Notes: generated by a model not told the origin, from the sequence alone. Positions 1-9,371 are shown, counted from the first letter of the stretch. The stretch: DNA of 64,000 nt from Opitutia bacterium ISCC 52 (GCA_014529675.2 CP076040.1:3553894-3617893), one strand, 5' to 3'. Translations and numbers: made by a program.

Positions 1-1
1 T

Positions 2-1138
2 GAGACACTCGATGAAGGACTTCCTCTAAAAGAGGCCATCTACAGCGGCTATCGTGCTCTACTTTGCTCACCCCGCTTTTTGTATTTCAACGAACCTGTT
101 GGGAAGCTCGATGAATATAGTATCGCTTCACGACTCAGCTACTTTCTTTGGGGCACGTTTCCAGACGATAAGCTGCTTAGTCTGGCCAAGAAAAAGAAGC
201 TGAGCAAACCATCGGTCTTAAAACAACAGGTAAACCGCCTGCTCGATGACCCGAGATCGCAGGTGTTCATCAAGCATTTCTCTGATCAATGGCTCAACCT
301 GAAGGACATCGATTTCACAACTCCCGATTCTAAATTGTATCCTGAGTTTGATCTCATTCTGCAAGAAGCGATGGTCGGTGAAACGCACGCGTTCCTGAAA
401 GAAATGATTCGTGACAATTTAAGTGTCACCCATGTGGTCGATTCGGATTTTACAATGCTCAATGAACGACTCGCCCACCACTACGGAATTGAAGGAGTCA
501 GTGGAACTGAAATCCGGAAAGTCGAATTGAAGCCCGAACATCGCCGAGGTGGAATCATCACCCACGCGAGCGTTCACAAAGTCACGGCTAATGGCACAAC
601 GACCTCTCCCGTGGTACGCGGAGTCTGGATGATGGAAAAAATCATGGGCCAAAAACCCTTGCCTCCCCCGGCGAATGTTCCAGCCATCGAACCAGACATA
701 CGCGGTGCCCAATCGATTCGCGAGCAACTCGACAAACACCGGAACACTCCGGATTGTGCAGCCTGCCACGTGAAAATTGATCCGCCTGGATTTGCTTTGG
801 AAAACTACGATGTCATCGGAGGCTGGCGGGAAAACTATCGCGCCATCGAGGAGAAAGGACGCTGGCAAAATGGTCCGGTGGTGGATCCGAGTTTTAAAAT
901 GCCGGATGGAACGGCCTTCCATTCCATCGAGGGATTCAAACGCATTCTGCTAAACCATCCGGAAAAGATTGCTCACAATCTGGTAGAGAAGTGTATTATC
1001 TACTCAACGGGTGCGAGTATTGAGTTTGCCGACCGTGAAGTCATGGAAGATATTATTCATCATATTTCAGACGAAAGCTACGGCTTCCGATCACTCATCC
1101 ACGCCGTGGTGCAGAGCCCCATTTTTCTCAACAAATAA
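2..1138 (+). CDS. DUF1592/DUF1588/DUF1585 haem-binding protein, 3' part
   Basis: The frame is open from the first bases of the window, so this is the C-terminal part (about 378 residues) of a longer gene; full-length relatives here are about 870-900 aa. It contains the DUF1592 core (RLSYFLW), the DUF1588 block (TSPVVRGVW), a c-type haem-like CAACH motif followed by DPPGFALENYD, and a C-terminal DUF1585 region. The TTG at 80 lies inside conserved domain sequence and is not a start. The family is exported and its function is unknown; a redox role is inferred from the CxxCH motif. It is followed 54 nt later by a DUF1552 gene, its usual partner. It closely resembles the protein encoded at 20896-23619. 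Confidence 0.9.
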   Translation, partial: ETLDEGLPLKEAIYSGYRALLCSPRFLYFNEPVGKLDEYSIASRLSYFLWGTFPDDKLLSLAKKKKLSKPSVLKQQVNRLLDDPRSQVFIKHFSDQWLNLKDIDFTTPDSKLYPEFDLILQEAMVGETHAFLKEMIRDNLSVTHVVDSDFTMLNERLAHHYGIEGVSGTEIRKVELKPEHRRGGIITHASVHKVTANGTTTSPVVRGVWMMEKIMGQKPLPPPANVPAIEPDIRGAQSIREQLDKHRNTPDCAACHVKIDPPGFALENYDVIGGWRENYRAIEEKGRWQNGPVVDPSFKMPDGTAFHSIEGFKRILLNHPEKIAHNLVEKCIIYSTGASIEFADREVMEDIIHHISDESYGFRSLIHAVVQSPIFLNK

Positions 1139-1192
1139 TCTGATGCTATACATCACACCTAAACTTTTTGATTCACATCAGCTACCCAACCT

Positions 1193-2482
1193 ATGAAACG
1201 CGTACATTTTAGCTTCTCCAAAAACGTATCCCGCCGAACTTTCCTCAAAGGCGCGGGGGTATCCATGGCACTTCCCTGGCTCGACTCGATGCTTCCGGCT
1301 TTTGCAGCTTCATCCGCCGCGACCCAACCGAAACGCTTCGTCAGTGTAAGCCTCGCTCTTGGCCTTCACGCTCCGAACCTCAATCCCGTCGAATCGGGAT
1401 TCGATTACACCCCGTCCCTTTACCTGGATAAGATCAAGGACCTGCAAAACGATATGACGATCGTAACCGGTTCTTCGCACCCGCAGGTATCCGGTGGACA
1501 CAAAGCGGAAGGCAGTATTCTTACTGGTGCTCCCTACTTCCCCAATGGTGTATTCAGAAACTCGATATCCGTGGATCAATACATGGCGAAACATCTGGGA
1601 CATTATACGCGCTATCCATCTTTGGCTCTGAACGTCGACACCAACAACAGTCCCTCCTATACCGAAAACGGTAGTATGATTCCGGCAGAGTATTCCGTAG
1701 AGAAACTCTTCGACATGCTGTTTGTCACTGAAACACCGGCAGCCATCAAACAGCAGAAGTCCCGACTGCGACAAGGACGTAGCATCATGGATGTTGTATC
1801 TGACGACGCGAAACGCCTGCAAAGGGATGTTGGAAAAGCCGACCGCGAAAAACTCGACCAATACTTCACCTCCGTCCGCAATTTCGAAAACCGCCTTTCC
1901 GAGGCCGAAGCATGGGCGGGACGCCCGAAGCCTAAAGTCGATATGACCCGGCCGATCAATATCGCCGACAATAATGCAGTCATTCGCAAAAAGAGACTGC
2001 TGCTGGATATCATGTATCTGGCCTTACAAACCGACTCGACCAGATTCATGACCTTGCACCTGAATGGCAACGGGGGAGCGATTCCCATCGAAGGAGTTGA
2101 AGAGGGCTACCACTCACTCAGTCACCACGGTCTGGATGAAACCAAGATCGACCAGTTGACGCTCGTTGAAACAGAATTGGTCAAAGCCTGGGGTGGGTTC
2201 GTTCGCAAACTGAAGGAAACGCCTTCAGCAGACGGCAATTTGCTCGATGACAGCATGGTCCTCATGACTTCCAATCTTGGCAACGCTAGTTCTCACAATA
2301 ACCAGAATATGCCCGTTCTGTTTGCCGGAGGCGGCTTCAAACACGGTCAGCACATCGCTTTTGATCAGGATAACAACTACCCACTTCCCAATCTTTTCGT
2401 GAGCGCTCTACAACGTGTAGGCCTGGAGACCGATAAGTTTGCCACGAGTACCGGCACTATGACGAGCCTGGAAATGACCTAA
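1193..2482 (+). CDS. DUF1552 family Tat-exported protein
   Basis: 429 residues. The N-terminus has a twin-arginine signal (SRRTFLKG followed by a hydrophobic stretch to about residue 38), so export in folded form is expected. The rest matches DUF1552, a Planctomycetota/Verrucomicrobiota family of unknown function with conserved blocks such as GYHSLSHHG near residue 305 and LMTSNLGNASSH near residue 355. It lies 54 nt after the DUF1592-type gene and is probably co-transcribed with it. It is clearly paralogous to the DUF1552 protein at 23666-24958 (shared FSK, SRRTFLKGAG and ALPWLD) and less similar to the one at 11662-12978. In this pair the DUF1592-type gene comes first, the reverse of the other two pairs. 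Confidence 0.93.
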   Translation: MKRVHFSFSKNVSRRTFLKGAGVSMALPWLDSMLPAFAASSAATQPKRFVSVSLALGLHAPNLNPVESGFDYTPSLYLDKIKDLQNDMTIVTGSSHPQVSGGHKAEGSILTGAPYFPNGVFRNSISVDQYMAKHLGHYTRYPSLALNVDTNNSPSYTENGSMIPAEYSVEKLFDMLFVTETPAAIKQQKSRLRQGRSIMDVVSDDAKRLQRDVGKADREKLDQYFTSVRNFENRLSEAEAWAGRPKPKVDMTRPINIADNNAVIRKKRLLLDIMYLALQTDSTRFMTLHLNGNGGAIPIEGVEEGYHSLSHHGLDETKIDQLTLVETELVKAWGGFVRKLKETPSADGNLLDDSMVLMTSNLGNASSHNNQNMPVLFAGGGFKHGQHIAFDQDNNYPLPNLFVSALQRVGLETDKFATSTGTMTSLEMT

Positions 2483-2507
2483 GAATTGACCTATCAGTTG
2501 ATTTTAA

Positions 2508-2645
2508 GCAATTCAACTCATTCCGCAAATCATCGGCAGCGATAAATAAAACATTCGGGGCCTCCTGAGCTCGGCCAGACAGAGCGAGCATTAACAAAAC
2601 CATTGGAAGACTAAGAAATAATTGTGGGGCTTTCATAGAGAACAA
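2508..2645 (-). pseudogene. N-terminal stub of a sulfatase
   Basis: Reading minus from 2645, about 46 residues give a signal peptide (hydrophobic run ending near SGRAQ) followed by APNVLFIAADDLRNEL. This is the metal-binding N-terminal strand of iduronate-2-sulfatase-like S1 sulfatases. Homology stops around 2508; the frame then runs into the 3' end of the DUF1552 gene and ends there, so the catalytic Cys motif and the other roughly 430 residues are missing. It is best read as what remains after a deletion. The signal peptide and DD motif make the identity fairly secure; no function is expected. Confidence 0.75.
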
Positions 2646-2670
2646 TACTTGGGGTAAACGTTAAGTAAGG

Positions 2671-3489
2671 CTAATTGATTCGAAATTGACCAGGACTCAT
2701 ACCATGTGCTTGCTTAAAGACACGATAGAAATGTGAAAGGTCTTTATAACCACACTCAAAGGCAATGGACCGGATGGAGATACTGGAACTCTTTAATAAA
2801 TCCGCCGCATAACGCATCCGCAAACCGGATACACGTTTTTGCCAACTCTCTCCAGCCAATTCGCGAAAGAGCTGAGTAAACCGTCTACGGCCGAGCCCCA
2901 GGGTCCGGGCCACCGTATCCATATCTTCATTTTTCCAAAACTCCGTTTCCAAAGCAACGATGTAGGTCTCCACCCGATACCGAGAATCAGCCACCTGAAA
3001 AGCCTCGTTCTTAGGAGCGCGAGCCAGCTCCAAGAGAATCCAGCTAATAAGACATTGTTGTGCGTCTTCAAAATCCCGCGGCTGTTGCCGCTCTTCAGCC
3101 ATCAACTGACGCAACCACTCTTCAATACGCTGCATACGCCTTGGATCGTTTTCCATACGAAACGCTCCACAAACAGCCTCTACCAAAGATTCGCTGGGGA
3201 ATGGTGGCTCCTTTAGGCAAATCCCGTAGACAGACAGTGGCTTTCCTGCGGCATCCACAATCCGGTGCTTTTGCTTTTGAGGAATCACGTAGACCATCGG
3301 TGCCCGAATAGCAAAGCTGGCATTCTCCATCTCCAAAATCCCTTCACCACCCACAAACATGAGCACTTTGGGGAACGAATCACTGCGCCAATCCATAAAA
3401 AATCCCTCTTCATGGTGACTCTCCAGAAAGGCATAGCCACACTCACGAAAACGTACCTCGACCGGGCTTATCTGACCTTGGATGGGCAT
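2671..3489 (-). CDS. AraC-family transcriptional regulator
   Basis: 272 residues. The N-terminal half (about 15-110) looks like a cupin-type sensor domain (HHEEGFFMDWRSDSFPKVLMFVGGEG). The C-terminal about 100 residues are an AraC/XylS double helix-turn-helix, with the typical second-helix block SIAFECGYKDLSHFYRVFK and the ending GMSPGQFRIN. Such proteins usually bind a sugar or related effector and activate a neighbouring operon. It is transcribed divergently from the ferritin-like gene with only about 80 nt between them, so the adjacent catabolic genes to about 11.4 kb are the likely targets. That assignment is inference from position. Confidence 0.92.
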   Translation of the reverse strand: MPIQGQISPVEVRFRECGYAFLESHHEEGFFMDWRSDSFPKVLMFVGGEGILEMENASFAIRAPMVYVIPQKQKHRIVDAAGKPLSVYGICLKEPPFPSESLVEAVCGAFRMENDPRRMQRIEEWLRQLMAEERQQPRDFEDAQQCLISWILLELARAPKNEAFQVADSRYRVETYIVALETEFWKNEDMDTVARTLGLGRRRFTQLFRELAGESWQKRVSGLRMRYAADLLKSSSISIRSIAFECGYKDLSHFYRVFKQAHGMSPGQFRIN

Positions 3490-3567
3490 AATTTAAGATA
3501 AGATAAAAAATATTGCCCGATTTACAAATACAATTCGCCTGCTCCTCAAATTGAAAATCTCGGGAGT

Positions 3568-4803
3568 ATGAGGTATCTTGGTTGGATGCTTACTACTGAG
3601 ACATCTTCTTTGGATTCCGAATCGGCGAATAGTCTAAGTGGCCTCAACATTGCCGAGTCGGCGGAACATTTGCGAAATTACATAGCCGTCGAAAAGGCAC
3701 GGCTTCGCATTCTGGCTGGTTGGTTTCTGCGCATTGGAAACTATGAGCACAAATACAAGTTGGCCTATCATCTGTATGACTGCTCGGAGCATGTAAGCTG
3801 GCTACTGGCTCGACTTAAAGAAATGCGGGGAGGAAATCCAAGTGCCAGCATCCGCCCACAATTGAAACGACTGCTCGATGAGGCACTTCATGCACCCACG
3901 GATGAAGATTTCCTGATGGGATTTTACGGCATCGTCACCCGTGCGCTATTGAAGACACTGTCAGCTGACATCGAACAACTCGATCCTTCAGGCAATGCCA
4001 ACGAGGTACGTCTACTTCTAAGAATTAAACACAAACTGGAAGAGCAAATGGAATGGTTCAGTTCGCTGAACCTAGATCTGGAATCATCGCCTTGGGCATC
4101 CCATTTGACCAGCCTTCTAAATGAGCAGGGAGGTATTCACAGTCAAACAACCGAAAATCCTAAGCCATCGGTCTTTACCGGCCCACGATTCGAACGCCCT
4201 TCAACGATTGTATTCGATGATGCTATCGAGGTGGGTGAACTCGCCAGCTATGAAAACCGCCAGCAGATGGATACGCGTCAGGCAACGATCGAACAATTCA
4301 GGGTGTTCTTTAATGAGTTCTACGCAGCAGCCCTGCTCGCCAGTATCCTGTTTGATGGATCCGATGGTGATTACCCCTGGGACTTCTATGCAGATTTCAG
4401 TCGTCATTTCTGGGACGAAGCACGCCACAGTGAGTTCGGGGCCATTCGCTTGAAAGAACTTGGCGTAGATCCGAATCGCGTAAATCCGATTCTCTTTGAA
4501 GAGTCAGAGGGCCTTCCTATCTTACACCGAGTCGCTTACCTCACCCGTGGACTCGAGGCTTACTTTATGCCACGCAAGCCAAAGCGCATGATCGAGTACG
4601 AAGAAAACGGAGATCCCCGCAGCCAACTTTTCGCCGATCAGGACTGGTCCGATGAAATCAACCACGTGCGCTACGGATCCAAGTGGTGCGACTTTCTACT
4701 CGAAGATGACTACCGCGATATCGATGACATCATTGGCGAAGTAAAAGATCACCTTACAAAAGTTCGAGGCACAAAAGTGGAGGACATCAGCGCACCTTTT
4801 TAA
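3568..4803 (+). CDS. Ferritin-like di-iron domain protein
   Basis: Up to 411 residues. Two helical halves each carry ferritin-like features: EKARLRILAGWF with CSEHVSWLLARL in the first (about 40-90), and FFNEFYAAALLAS plus DEARHSE (E284, H287, an ExxH pair) in the second. This suggests a carboxylate-bridged di-iron fold as in DUF455/MiaE-like proteins. Substrate is unknown; an oxygenase, hydroxylase or oxidase role is possible but unproven. The start is uncertain: ATG 3568 has GGGAG only one base upstream, whereas the in-frame ATG at 3586 has GAGGT at a more normal distance. It is the first gene of the run facing the AraC regulator and is followed by the FucI-like gene after 22 nt. Confidence 0.8.
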   Translation: MRYLGWMLTTETSSLDSESANSLSGLNIAESAEHLRNYIAVEKARLRILAGWFLRIGNYEHKYKLAYHLYDCSEHVSWLLARLKEMRGGNPSASIRPQLKRLLDEALHAPTDEDFLMGFYGIVTRALLKTLSADIEQLDPSGNANEVRLLLRIKHKLEEQMEWFSSLNLDLESSPWASHLTSLLNEQGGIHSQTTENPKPSVFTGPRFERPSTIVFDDAIEVGELASYENRQQMDTRQATIEQFRVFFNEFYAAALLASILFDGSDGDYPWDFYADFSRHFWDEARHSEFGAIRLKELGVDPNRVNPILFEESEGLPILHRVAYLTRGLEAYFMPRKPKRMIEYEENGDPRSQLFADQDWSDEINHVRYGSKWCDFLLEDDYRDIDDIIGEVKDHLTKVRGTKVEDISAPF

Positions 4804-4814
4804 CACGAAAAACC

Positions 4815-4820
4815 AGGAGG
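4815..4820 (+). promoter_or_regulatory. Strong Shine-Dalgarno site
   Basis: AGGAGG lies five bases before ATG 4826. It fixes the start of the FucI-like protein in preference to the internal Met at residue 12, and it sits in the short gap after the ferritin-like gene, consistent with an operon. Confidence 0.75.
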
Positions 4821-4825
4821 ACATC

Positions 4826-6193
4826 ATGAAGGCAAAGCAGTTAGAAACAAACTACCCAATGAAAGTCTTACTTTTAGCTTCTCCTGTCTATTGGCCCGAC
4901 GCTGACAATCGGCAGAAGCTGTTCCAAGCGATTGAGGAAGCCTTCAAGCTTCGTGATCAAACGCGCTGGAAAGTCATACGAATTGAGAGTGAAGAGCACA
5001 CAACTGATTCGGGCACTGATCCTTGCATTGTAATCGCACTCAGCGGAGGCGTCCAACCTTGGATGCAGGAACTAAGCTCATCTCGGCAACACCTGGCTCT
5101 GCTGAATGCCTATCTACCAGAAGCGCTTCCAGTGGATTTGTCAGGACCTCTGATGCATGCCAACGCTCATCCAGCGAGCACCGACTTTTATGCCCATTGC
5201 CGAATGGCTGGGAAATCCATTCAATGGTTAAACTCACCTGCCGAAATGCTGGACTACGCAACCGCGTGGCAGGGAGTCAGCCGTCTAAAGCATGCTCGCT
5301 TTTTAAAAATCGGAGAGACCGAACCTTGGGTCATCAACAGTTGTCGCTCACCGGATACCATTCGCAGAAGAGTTGGATGCGAGGTCATTTCGATCGAGAG
5401 AGATCAGCTCTATCGCATCTACGAAACGATAAGCGAAGAAGAAGCAAAGCAAGAGGCCAAACAATGGATAGGTCGAAACAAAGGCCTGATTGGGATTGGG
5501 AATAAGGATATTATTAAAGCCAATCGAGTCACCTTGGCCATGAAGCATATGTTGGGTACAAATGAAGCTGATGGATTATCCATGGCTTGCTTCGCCATGA
5601 TCGGTGACATTGACACCACCAGCTGTCTGGCCCTGAGCGCACTGAATGATTCGGCAACCGAGATCGGTGCCTGTGAACGTGACCTGGATGCCGGATTGAC
5701 GCTGTATCTTCTTAAAGCAATGGAGGCAGATTTCGTTTGGATAGGAAATCCTATCATTCACCCCGACAACATCATCGATCTGGCTCACTGCACGGCACCC
5801 ACTTGCGCTTGCGGTGCCCAACTGAATTTTAAACTCATGCGCCATCATGAAAGCGGACGGGGCGTTTCACCGGAAGTCGAACTGCCAGGTAACCTGATCG
5901 CATCCGCCGTTCGGTTGAGTGTTAATGAAAGAGAAATGGTCTGCCATGTCGGCACTACCGAACGTCGGGACAAACTCCCAGCATGCCACACCCAGATTCG
6001 CTTGCACGTAGATTCATCCAAAGCAGTTCTCAATACTTTACTAGGCACCCACCTGGTCCTGAGCTACGGGGATTTTGAAAATCGAATTCAATACGCTGCA
6101 TCCTTTCTTGGTTTCGAAAGCCACTGCATCCACCAACGATCGGAAATACCCACGGCAATAGATTCTACGATAGAAGAACTAATACCACTTTAG
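4826..6193 (+). CDS. L-fucose/arabinose isomerase-like protein
   Basis: 455 residues, cytoplasmic. The protein resembles the fucose isomerase-like fold: an N-terminal Rossmann-type half (MKVLLLASPVYWPDADN; IALSGGVQPWMQEL) and a C-terminal half with ACFAMIGDID, the TAPT-containing block DLAHCTAPTCACG, and a late G-rich segment. FucI/AraA enzymes interconvert aldoses and ketoses with a divalent metal. This branch is distant from characterised ones, so the substrate cannot be given. It lies between a ferritin-like gene and an enolase-superfamily gene in the AraC-linked run. Its stop codon at 6191-6193 lies inside the left terminal repeat of the element at 6183-6474, so the last residues (IPL) may come from that element. 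Confidence 0.78.
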   Translation: MKAKQLETNYPMKVLLLASPVYWPDADNRQKLFQAIEEAFKLRDQTRWKVIRIESEEHTTDSGTDPCIVIALSGGVQPWMQELSSSRQHLALLNAYLPEALPVDLSGPLMHANAHPASTDFYAHCRMAGKSIQWLNSPAEMLDYATAWQGVSRLKHARFLKIGETEPWVINSCRSPDTIRRRVGCEVISIERDQLYRIYETISEEEAKQEAKQWIGRNKGLIGIGNKDIIKANRVTLAMKHMLGTNEADGLSMACFAMIGDIDTTSCLALSALNDSATEIGACERDLDAGLTLYLLKAMEADFVWIGNPIIHPDNIIDLAHCTAPTCACGAQLNFKLMRHHESGRGVSPEVELPGNLIASAVRLSVNEREMVCHVGTTERRDKLPACHTQIRLHVDSSKAVLNTLLGTHLVLSYGDFENRIQYAASFLGFESHCIHQRSEIPTAIDSTIEELIPL

Positions 6194-6474
6194 AATAGAA
6201 ATGATGTAATGGCAGAATGGATTTTTTGGCATGAGCACGTGTCCCTCGAAGCCCAATGGGCGTAGTGGGAAGGCTGCTGTGTTTGGTTGGGCCCAGGCGA
6301 ACACAGCGAACGCCGCTCCCGCCAAAATGCCATCTATCCCAAGGGGATGCACTCCTTCTGGATGCTCGCCGCGTTCCGCCTGCCGGGCAGTATCTGGATA
6401 CAATCCGGCAGACGCGCCTTGCGCTGCTTCCAGATTGAGCTGCACCATTTTGTCATTTCTATTCTAAAATGGTA
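6183..6474. mobile_element. MITE-like element with 22-bp terminal inverted repeats
   Basis: The 22-base sequence at 6183-6204 (beginning TACCACTTTAGAATAG) is repeated in inverted orientation at 6453-6474 with one mismatch. The interior of about 250 bp is visibly richer in G and C than the flanks and encodes nothing recognisable, although long frames are open on both strands. No transposase is present, so it would be non-autonomous. It fills most of the 6194-6586 gap and overlaps the stop codon of the upstream gene. No target duplication is obvious. The mobile interpretation is inference. Confidence 0.6.
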
Positions 6475-6586
6475 TAAGCAACTGCGATTGCTCCCATCAC
6501 CTTCAGGCGGCCCAAACTTGATCGCCGCAAAAGTTTTCCAATCCTGGAATTGTAAAGCTCACGAATAACTTAGAGTTTATCACTCC

Positions 6587-7978
6587 ATGGAAATCCAAAT
6601 CCTGTCAGTCGACCTTGTGCGGCATGATATCTCCACCCGTATGCCGTTCAAATATGGCATCGCGACCATGACCCATGTGCCTCATCTCTTTGTTCGAATC
6701 GAGGCCCGTTTTGACGGAGTAAGCCAGAAAGGGATTTCCGCAGATCACTTGCCCCCAAAATGGTTTACTAAAGAACCAGACAAAGATCCTCTCGAAGAGA
6801 TTGATGACATGCTGAGGGTCATTGAAAAAGCGGGTGAGCATGCCCGGGCCATCAGCGGTGATTCCGTATTCAACATATGGCAACGGCTCTACCGAGAACA
6901 AGACACATGGGCAAAACAGGAAGGGATTCCCTCTCTACTCGCACACTTTGGTACTTCCTTAATTGAACGAGCTTTGATCGATACCTTTTGTCGTTTTCAA
7001 AACAGCACCTTCCCAACCTTGCTCCAGGAAAATGCGTTTGGTATAGCATGGGACAGCCTTCGCCCAGAGCTAGCTAGCCTGCAACCGAAAGACCTTTTAT
7101 CTGCACCCCTGAAATCCGTTATCGTAAGGCATACGGTGGGCATGGCTGATCCACTGGCAGAAGATGACATCCCAGAAGACGAACGCCTGAACGATGGTTT
7201 ACCCCAATCACTCGAAGCCTGTATTCAGTTCTATGGTGTCCGGCATCTAAAGATCAAAGTGAACGGTATTCTGGATAAAGACATTGAACGCCTGGAAGCC
7301 ATCGAAGCACTCATTGCAAAACTGGAACTCAATGATGTCGGCTTCACATTGGACGGCAACGAACAGTTTAAAGACGTAGATTCCTTCCGAACCTTTTGGA
7401 ATGAGCTACAGACCTCCGAACGAATGCGGTCATTCTTCAAACAGCTCATATTTGTAGAACAACCCTTCCACCGGGATCTGGCACTTACTGACGACATTGG
7501 TACTGCACTAAAAGCGTGGGCATACGCTCCCCCCATCATCATCGATGAATCCGATGCCAGTCTGGACTCTGCACCCCGCGCCCTCGAGCTTGGCTACAAA
7601 GGGACCAGTCACAAAAATTGCAAAGGCGTCTTTAAAGGCATTCTGAACCGTTGCTTGATCAATTTCAAAAACCAACAGGCAGGAAGAGAACAATATCTCA
7701 TGAGCGGAGAAGATCTGGCCAATATCGGCCCAGTTGCCAACCATCTCGACCTGGTCGTCCAAGCCACCCTGGGCATCGAAAGTGTCGAGCGCAATGGCCA
7801 CCATTATTTCACCGGCTTATCTGTATTCAACGATGAGATACAAGCAAACGCTTTGACTAGTTTTCCCCGTCTCTACACTCGAGAGGAGGATTTCGTTCGC
7901 TTGAACATCCAGAATGGAAGGCTGGATGTGAGTGAATTGCTTGAGATGCCATTTGGAACCGACGAGAGTCATTTCTAA
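6587..7978 (+). CDS. Enolase-superfamily (mandelate racemase/MLE-like) enzyme
   Basis: 463 residues, longer than the usual 370-400. The N-terminal capping domain begins with VDLVRHDISTRMPFKYG. The barrel carries KIK near residues 222-224 (catalytic KxK), LDGNEQF near 256, EQPF near 291 (E) and DESD near 320, which fit the superfamily's general base and three metal ligands. A Lys in SHKNCKG (about 345) could be the second base. Such enzymes abstract a proton alpha to a carboxylate, for example in acid-sugar dehydration or racemisation. With the neighbouring isomerase-like and symporter genes, an acid-sugar substrate is a reasonable guess. A hairpin terminator-like repeat follows the stop codon. 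Confidence 0.85.
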   Translation: MEIQILSVDLVRHDISTRMPFKYGIATMTHVPHLFVRIEARFDGVSQKGISADHLPPKWFTKEPDKDPLEEIDDMLRVIEKAGEHARAISGDSVFNIWQRLYREQDTWAKQEGIPSLLAHFGTSLIERALIDTFCRFQNSTFPTLLQENAFGIAWDSLRPELASLQPKDLLSAPLKSVIVRHTVGMADPLAEDDIPEDERLNDGLPQSLEACIQFYGVRHLKIKVNGILDKDIERLEAIEALIAKLELNDVGFTLDGNEQFKDVDSFRTFWNELQTSERMRSFFKQLIFVEQPFHRDLALTDDIGTALKAWAYAPPIIIDESDASLDSAPRALELGYKGTSHKNCKGVFKGILNRCLINFKNQQAGREQYLMSGEDLANIGPVANHLDLVVQATLGIESVERNGHHYFTGLSVFNDEIQANALTSFPRLYTREEDFVRLNIQNGRLDVSELLEMPFGTDESHF

Positions 7979-7984
7979 ACTAAA

Positions 7985-8118
7985 GTAGAACAGGCATCTT
8001 GCCTGTTTTTTTCCAAGTAGGCTCCCGTCCCTTGAAGCATCGGTCTTTATCTAAGTTGTTAAATTACCTGAAGCAATAACATCCATGTTCCAATACACAG
8101 GCAAGATGCCTGTGCTAC
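7985..8118. repeat. Paired GTAG-head palindromes, locus A
   Basis: The left unit GTAGAACAGGCATCTTGCC and the right unit, read on the minus strand as GTAGCACAGGCATCTTGCC, are near-identical inverted copies about 90 bp apart, heads pointing outward. Each core is itself a palindrome (ACAGGCA...TGCCTGT). The pair fills much of the 7979-8279 gap. In the rest of that gap I see no gene or recognisable RNA; a promoter for the MetE-like gene presumably lies there. Confidence 0.75.
7989..8012 (+). terminator. Hairpin with T-run, part of a repeat pair
   Basis: AACAGGCA-TCT-TGCCTGTT forms a perfect 8-bp stem with a three-base loop and is followed by seven T residues, 10 nt after the stop of the enolase-superfamily gene. 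It fits a Rho-independent terminator. It is also the left unit of an inverted repeat pair whose right unit is at 8096-8118. Confidence 0.65.
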
Positions 8119-8279
8119 TCCCCGCGCATCTCGTCCCCCGCCCCGTTTCACCTGCCCGATCCGCAAATGCTTGTTACCCGATCTGTGAATTGTAGAAACG
8201 CTGCATTTTTGGGACAATTGCTCTCCGAACCTAATCATTTTTCAAAGAACCCAGAAATCACTTCACACTAGATTACCCG

Positions 8280-9305
8280 ATGAGCAAATCTACAGATCTA
8301 CCCACTGAACCAGAAATCCTGACTACCACCGTGGGTTCATACAGTCCCATTGATTGGCTGGCGGCTTTACCGAGTGAGCAGGCGGTAGAAGACGCCACTG
8401 CAACCGTGATCCACACACAGCAGCGCTACGGCATTGATCTGCCCACCGACGGGGAGCTCTACCGCTTTGATACCAACCATCCGGATACCAACGGGATGAT
8501 TGAGTATTTCATTTCCCGCCTGGGTGGTATTGATACTTCTGTTGGACTGACTGATGCCCGTTCATTCCGCTTGAAACAGGAAATGGCCTTTCGTTTTAAG
8601 CCAGCCGGCGTCGTTCGTGGCCCCATCGGAGAAGGCACACTCGACCTGCACGAAGCCTGTTTGCGTTCAGCAGCAGTCGCCAACGGCCCGCTCAAATTTA
8701 CACTAACCAGCCCTTACATGCTGGCTCGCACACTGCTTGATAACCATTACGGAAATCTGGAAGACATGACCTTGGCCATTGCTGATGCTTTGGCTGACCA
8801 AGTGAGTGAACTGCCAGCTGCCTGTGTTCAGGTGGACGAAGCCAATGTTCCAGGCAGTCCGGAGAATGCGCCGCTCGCGCAAGAGGCAATCAACCGCATC
8901 CTCGATAAGGTCCAGGGCCAGAAAGCCGTGCACTTCTGTTTTGGTAACTATGGCGGCCAATCCATTCAAGCGGGTGGATGGAAAGCACTGATCGATTTTC
9001 TAAACGGACTTCACACAGATCACCTGGTCCTTGAATTAGCCCACCGCCCCGAGGATGATTTGGAAGCACTCAAGGAAGTGAATCCAAACATCAAGCTCGG
9101 CATCGGAGTCATCGACATCAAGGTCAACCATGTGGAAACCCCTGAAGAAGTGGCCAAGCGCATCGAAACGGCTACCAGCTATGTCGGCGAAGGCCGTATC
9201 GGTTGGGTTCACCCTGATTGTGGTTTCTGGATGCTTAAACGCTCCATCGCCAATCGCAAGATGGAGTCGTTGGTCAAAGGCCGGAATTTGTATTTAGGGC
9301 TCTAA
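8280..9305 (+). CDS. MetE C-terminal-like zinc methyltransferase-family protein
   Basis: 341 residues, corresponding to the catalytic barrel of cobalamin-independent methionine synthase without its N-terminal half. The likely zinc ligands are all present: H218 and C220 (VHFCFGNYGG), E252 (LELAHR) and C314 (HPDCGFW). The opening TTTVGSYSP is also family-typical. MetE moves a methyl group from methyl-tetrahydrofolate to homocysteine; short homologues of this kind occur as accessory enzymes with other thiol or methyl substrates, so methionine synthesis is not assured. It precedes a small membrane protein and an SSS symporter, which suggests a role in using an imported, possibly methylated compound (inference). 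Confidence 0.85.
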   Translation: MSKSTDLPTEPEILTTTVGSYSPIDWLAALPSEQAVEDATATVIHTQQRYGIDLPTDGELYRFDTNHPDTNGMIEYFISRLGGIDTSVGLTDARSFRLKQEMAFRFKPAGVVRGPIGEGTLDLHEACLRSAAVANGPLKFTLTSPYMLARTLLDNHYGNLEDMTLAIADALADQVSELPAACVQVDEANVPGSPENAPLAQEAINRILDKVQGQKAVHFCFGNYGGQSIQAGGWKALIDFLNGLHTDHLVLELAHRPEDDLEALKEVNPNIKLGIGVIDIKVNHVETPEEVAKRIETATSYVGEGRIGWVHPDCGFWMLKRSIANRKMESLVKGRNLYLGL

Positions 9306-9371
9306 GTCTCTTTCAAAAGAGTTAGGGTTTGATTGAGGATGAACAAAATCCTACATTAAGCTTTTGTTCAA

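Noticed and set aside
419-922. Long minus-strand open frame of 167 codons
   Set aside because: It lies entirely opposite the conserved DUF1592/DUF1588 coding sequence and has no recognisable domain; it is a shadow frame.
1011-1196. Frame overlapping the end of the first gene
   Set aside because: It is out of frame with conserved DUF1585 sequence and has no start site of its own.
6179-6448. 89-codon minus-strand frame across the inverted-repeat element
   Set aside because: It spans the element including its terminal repeat, several frames on both strands are open because of the high GC, and no domain is visible.
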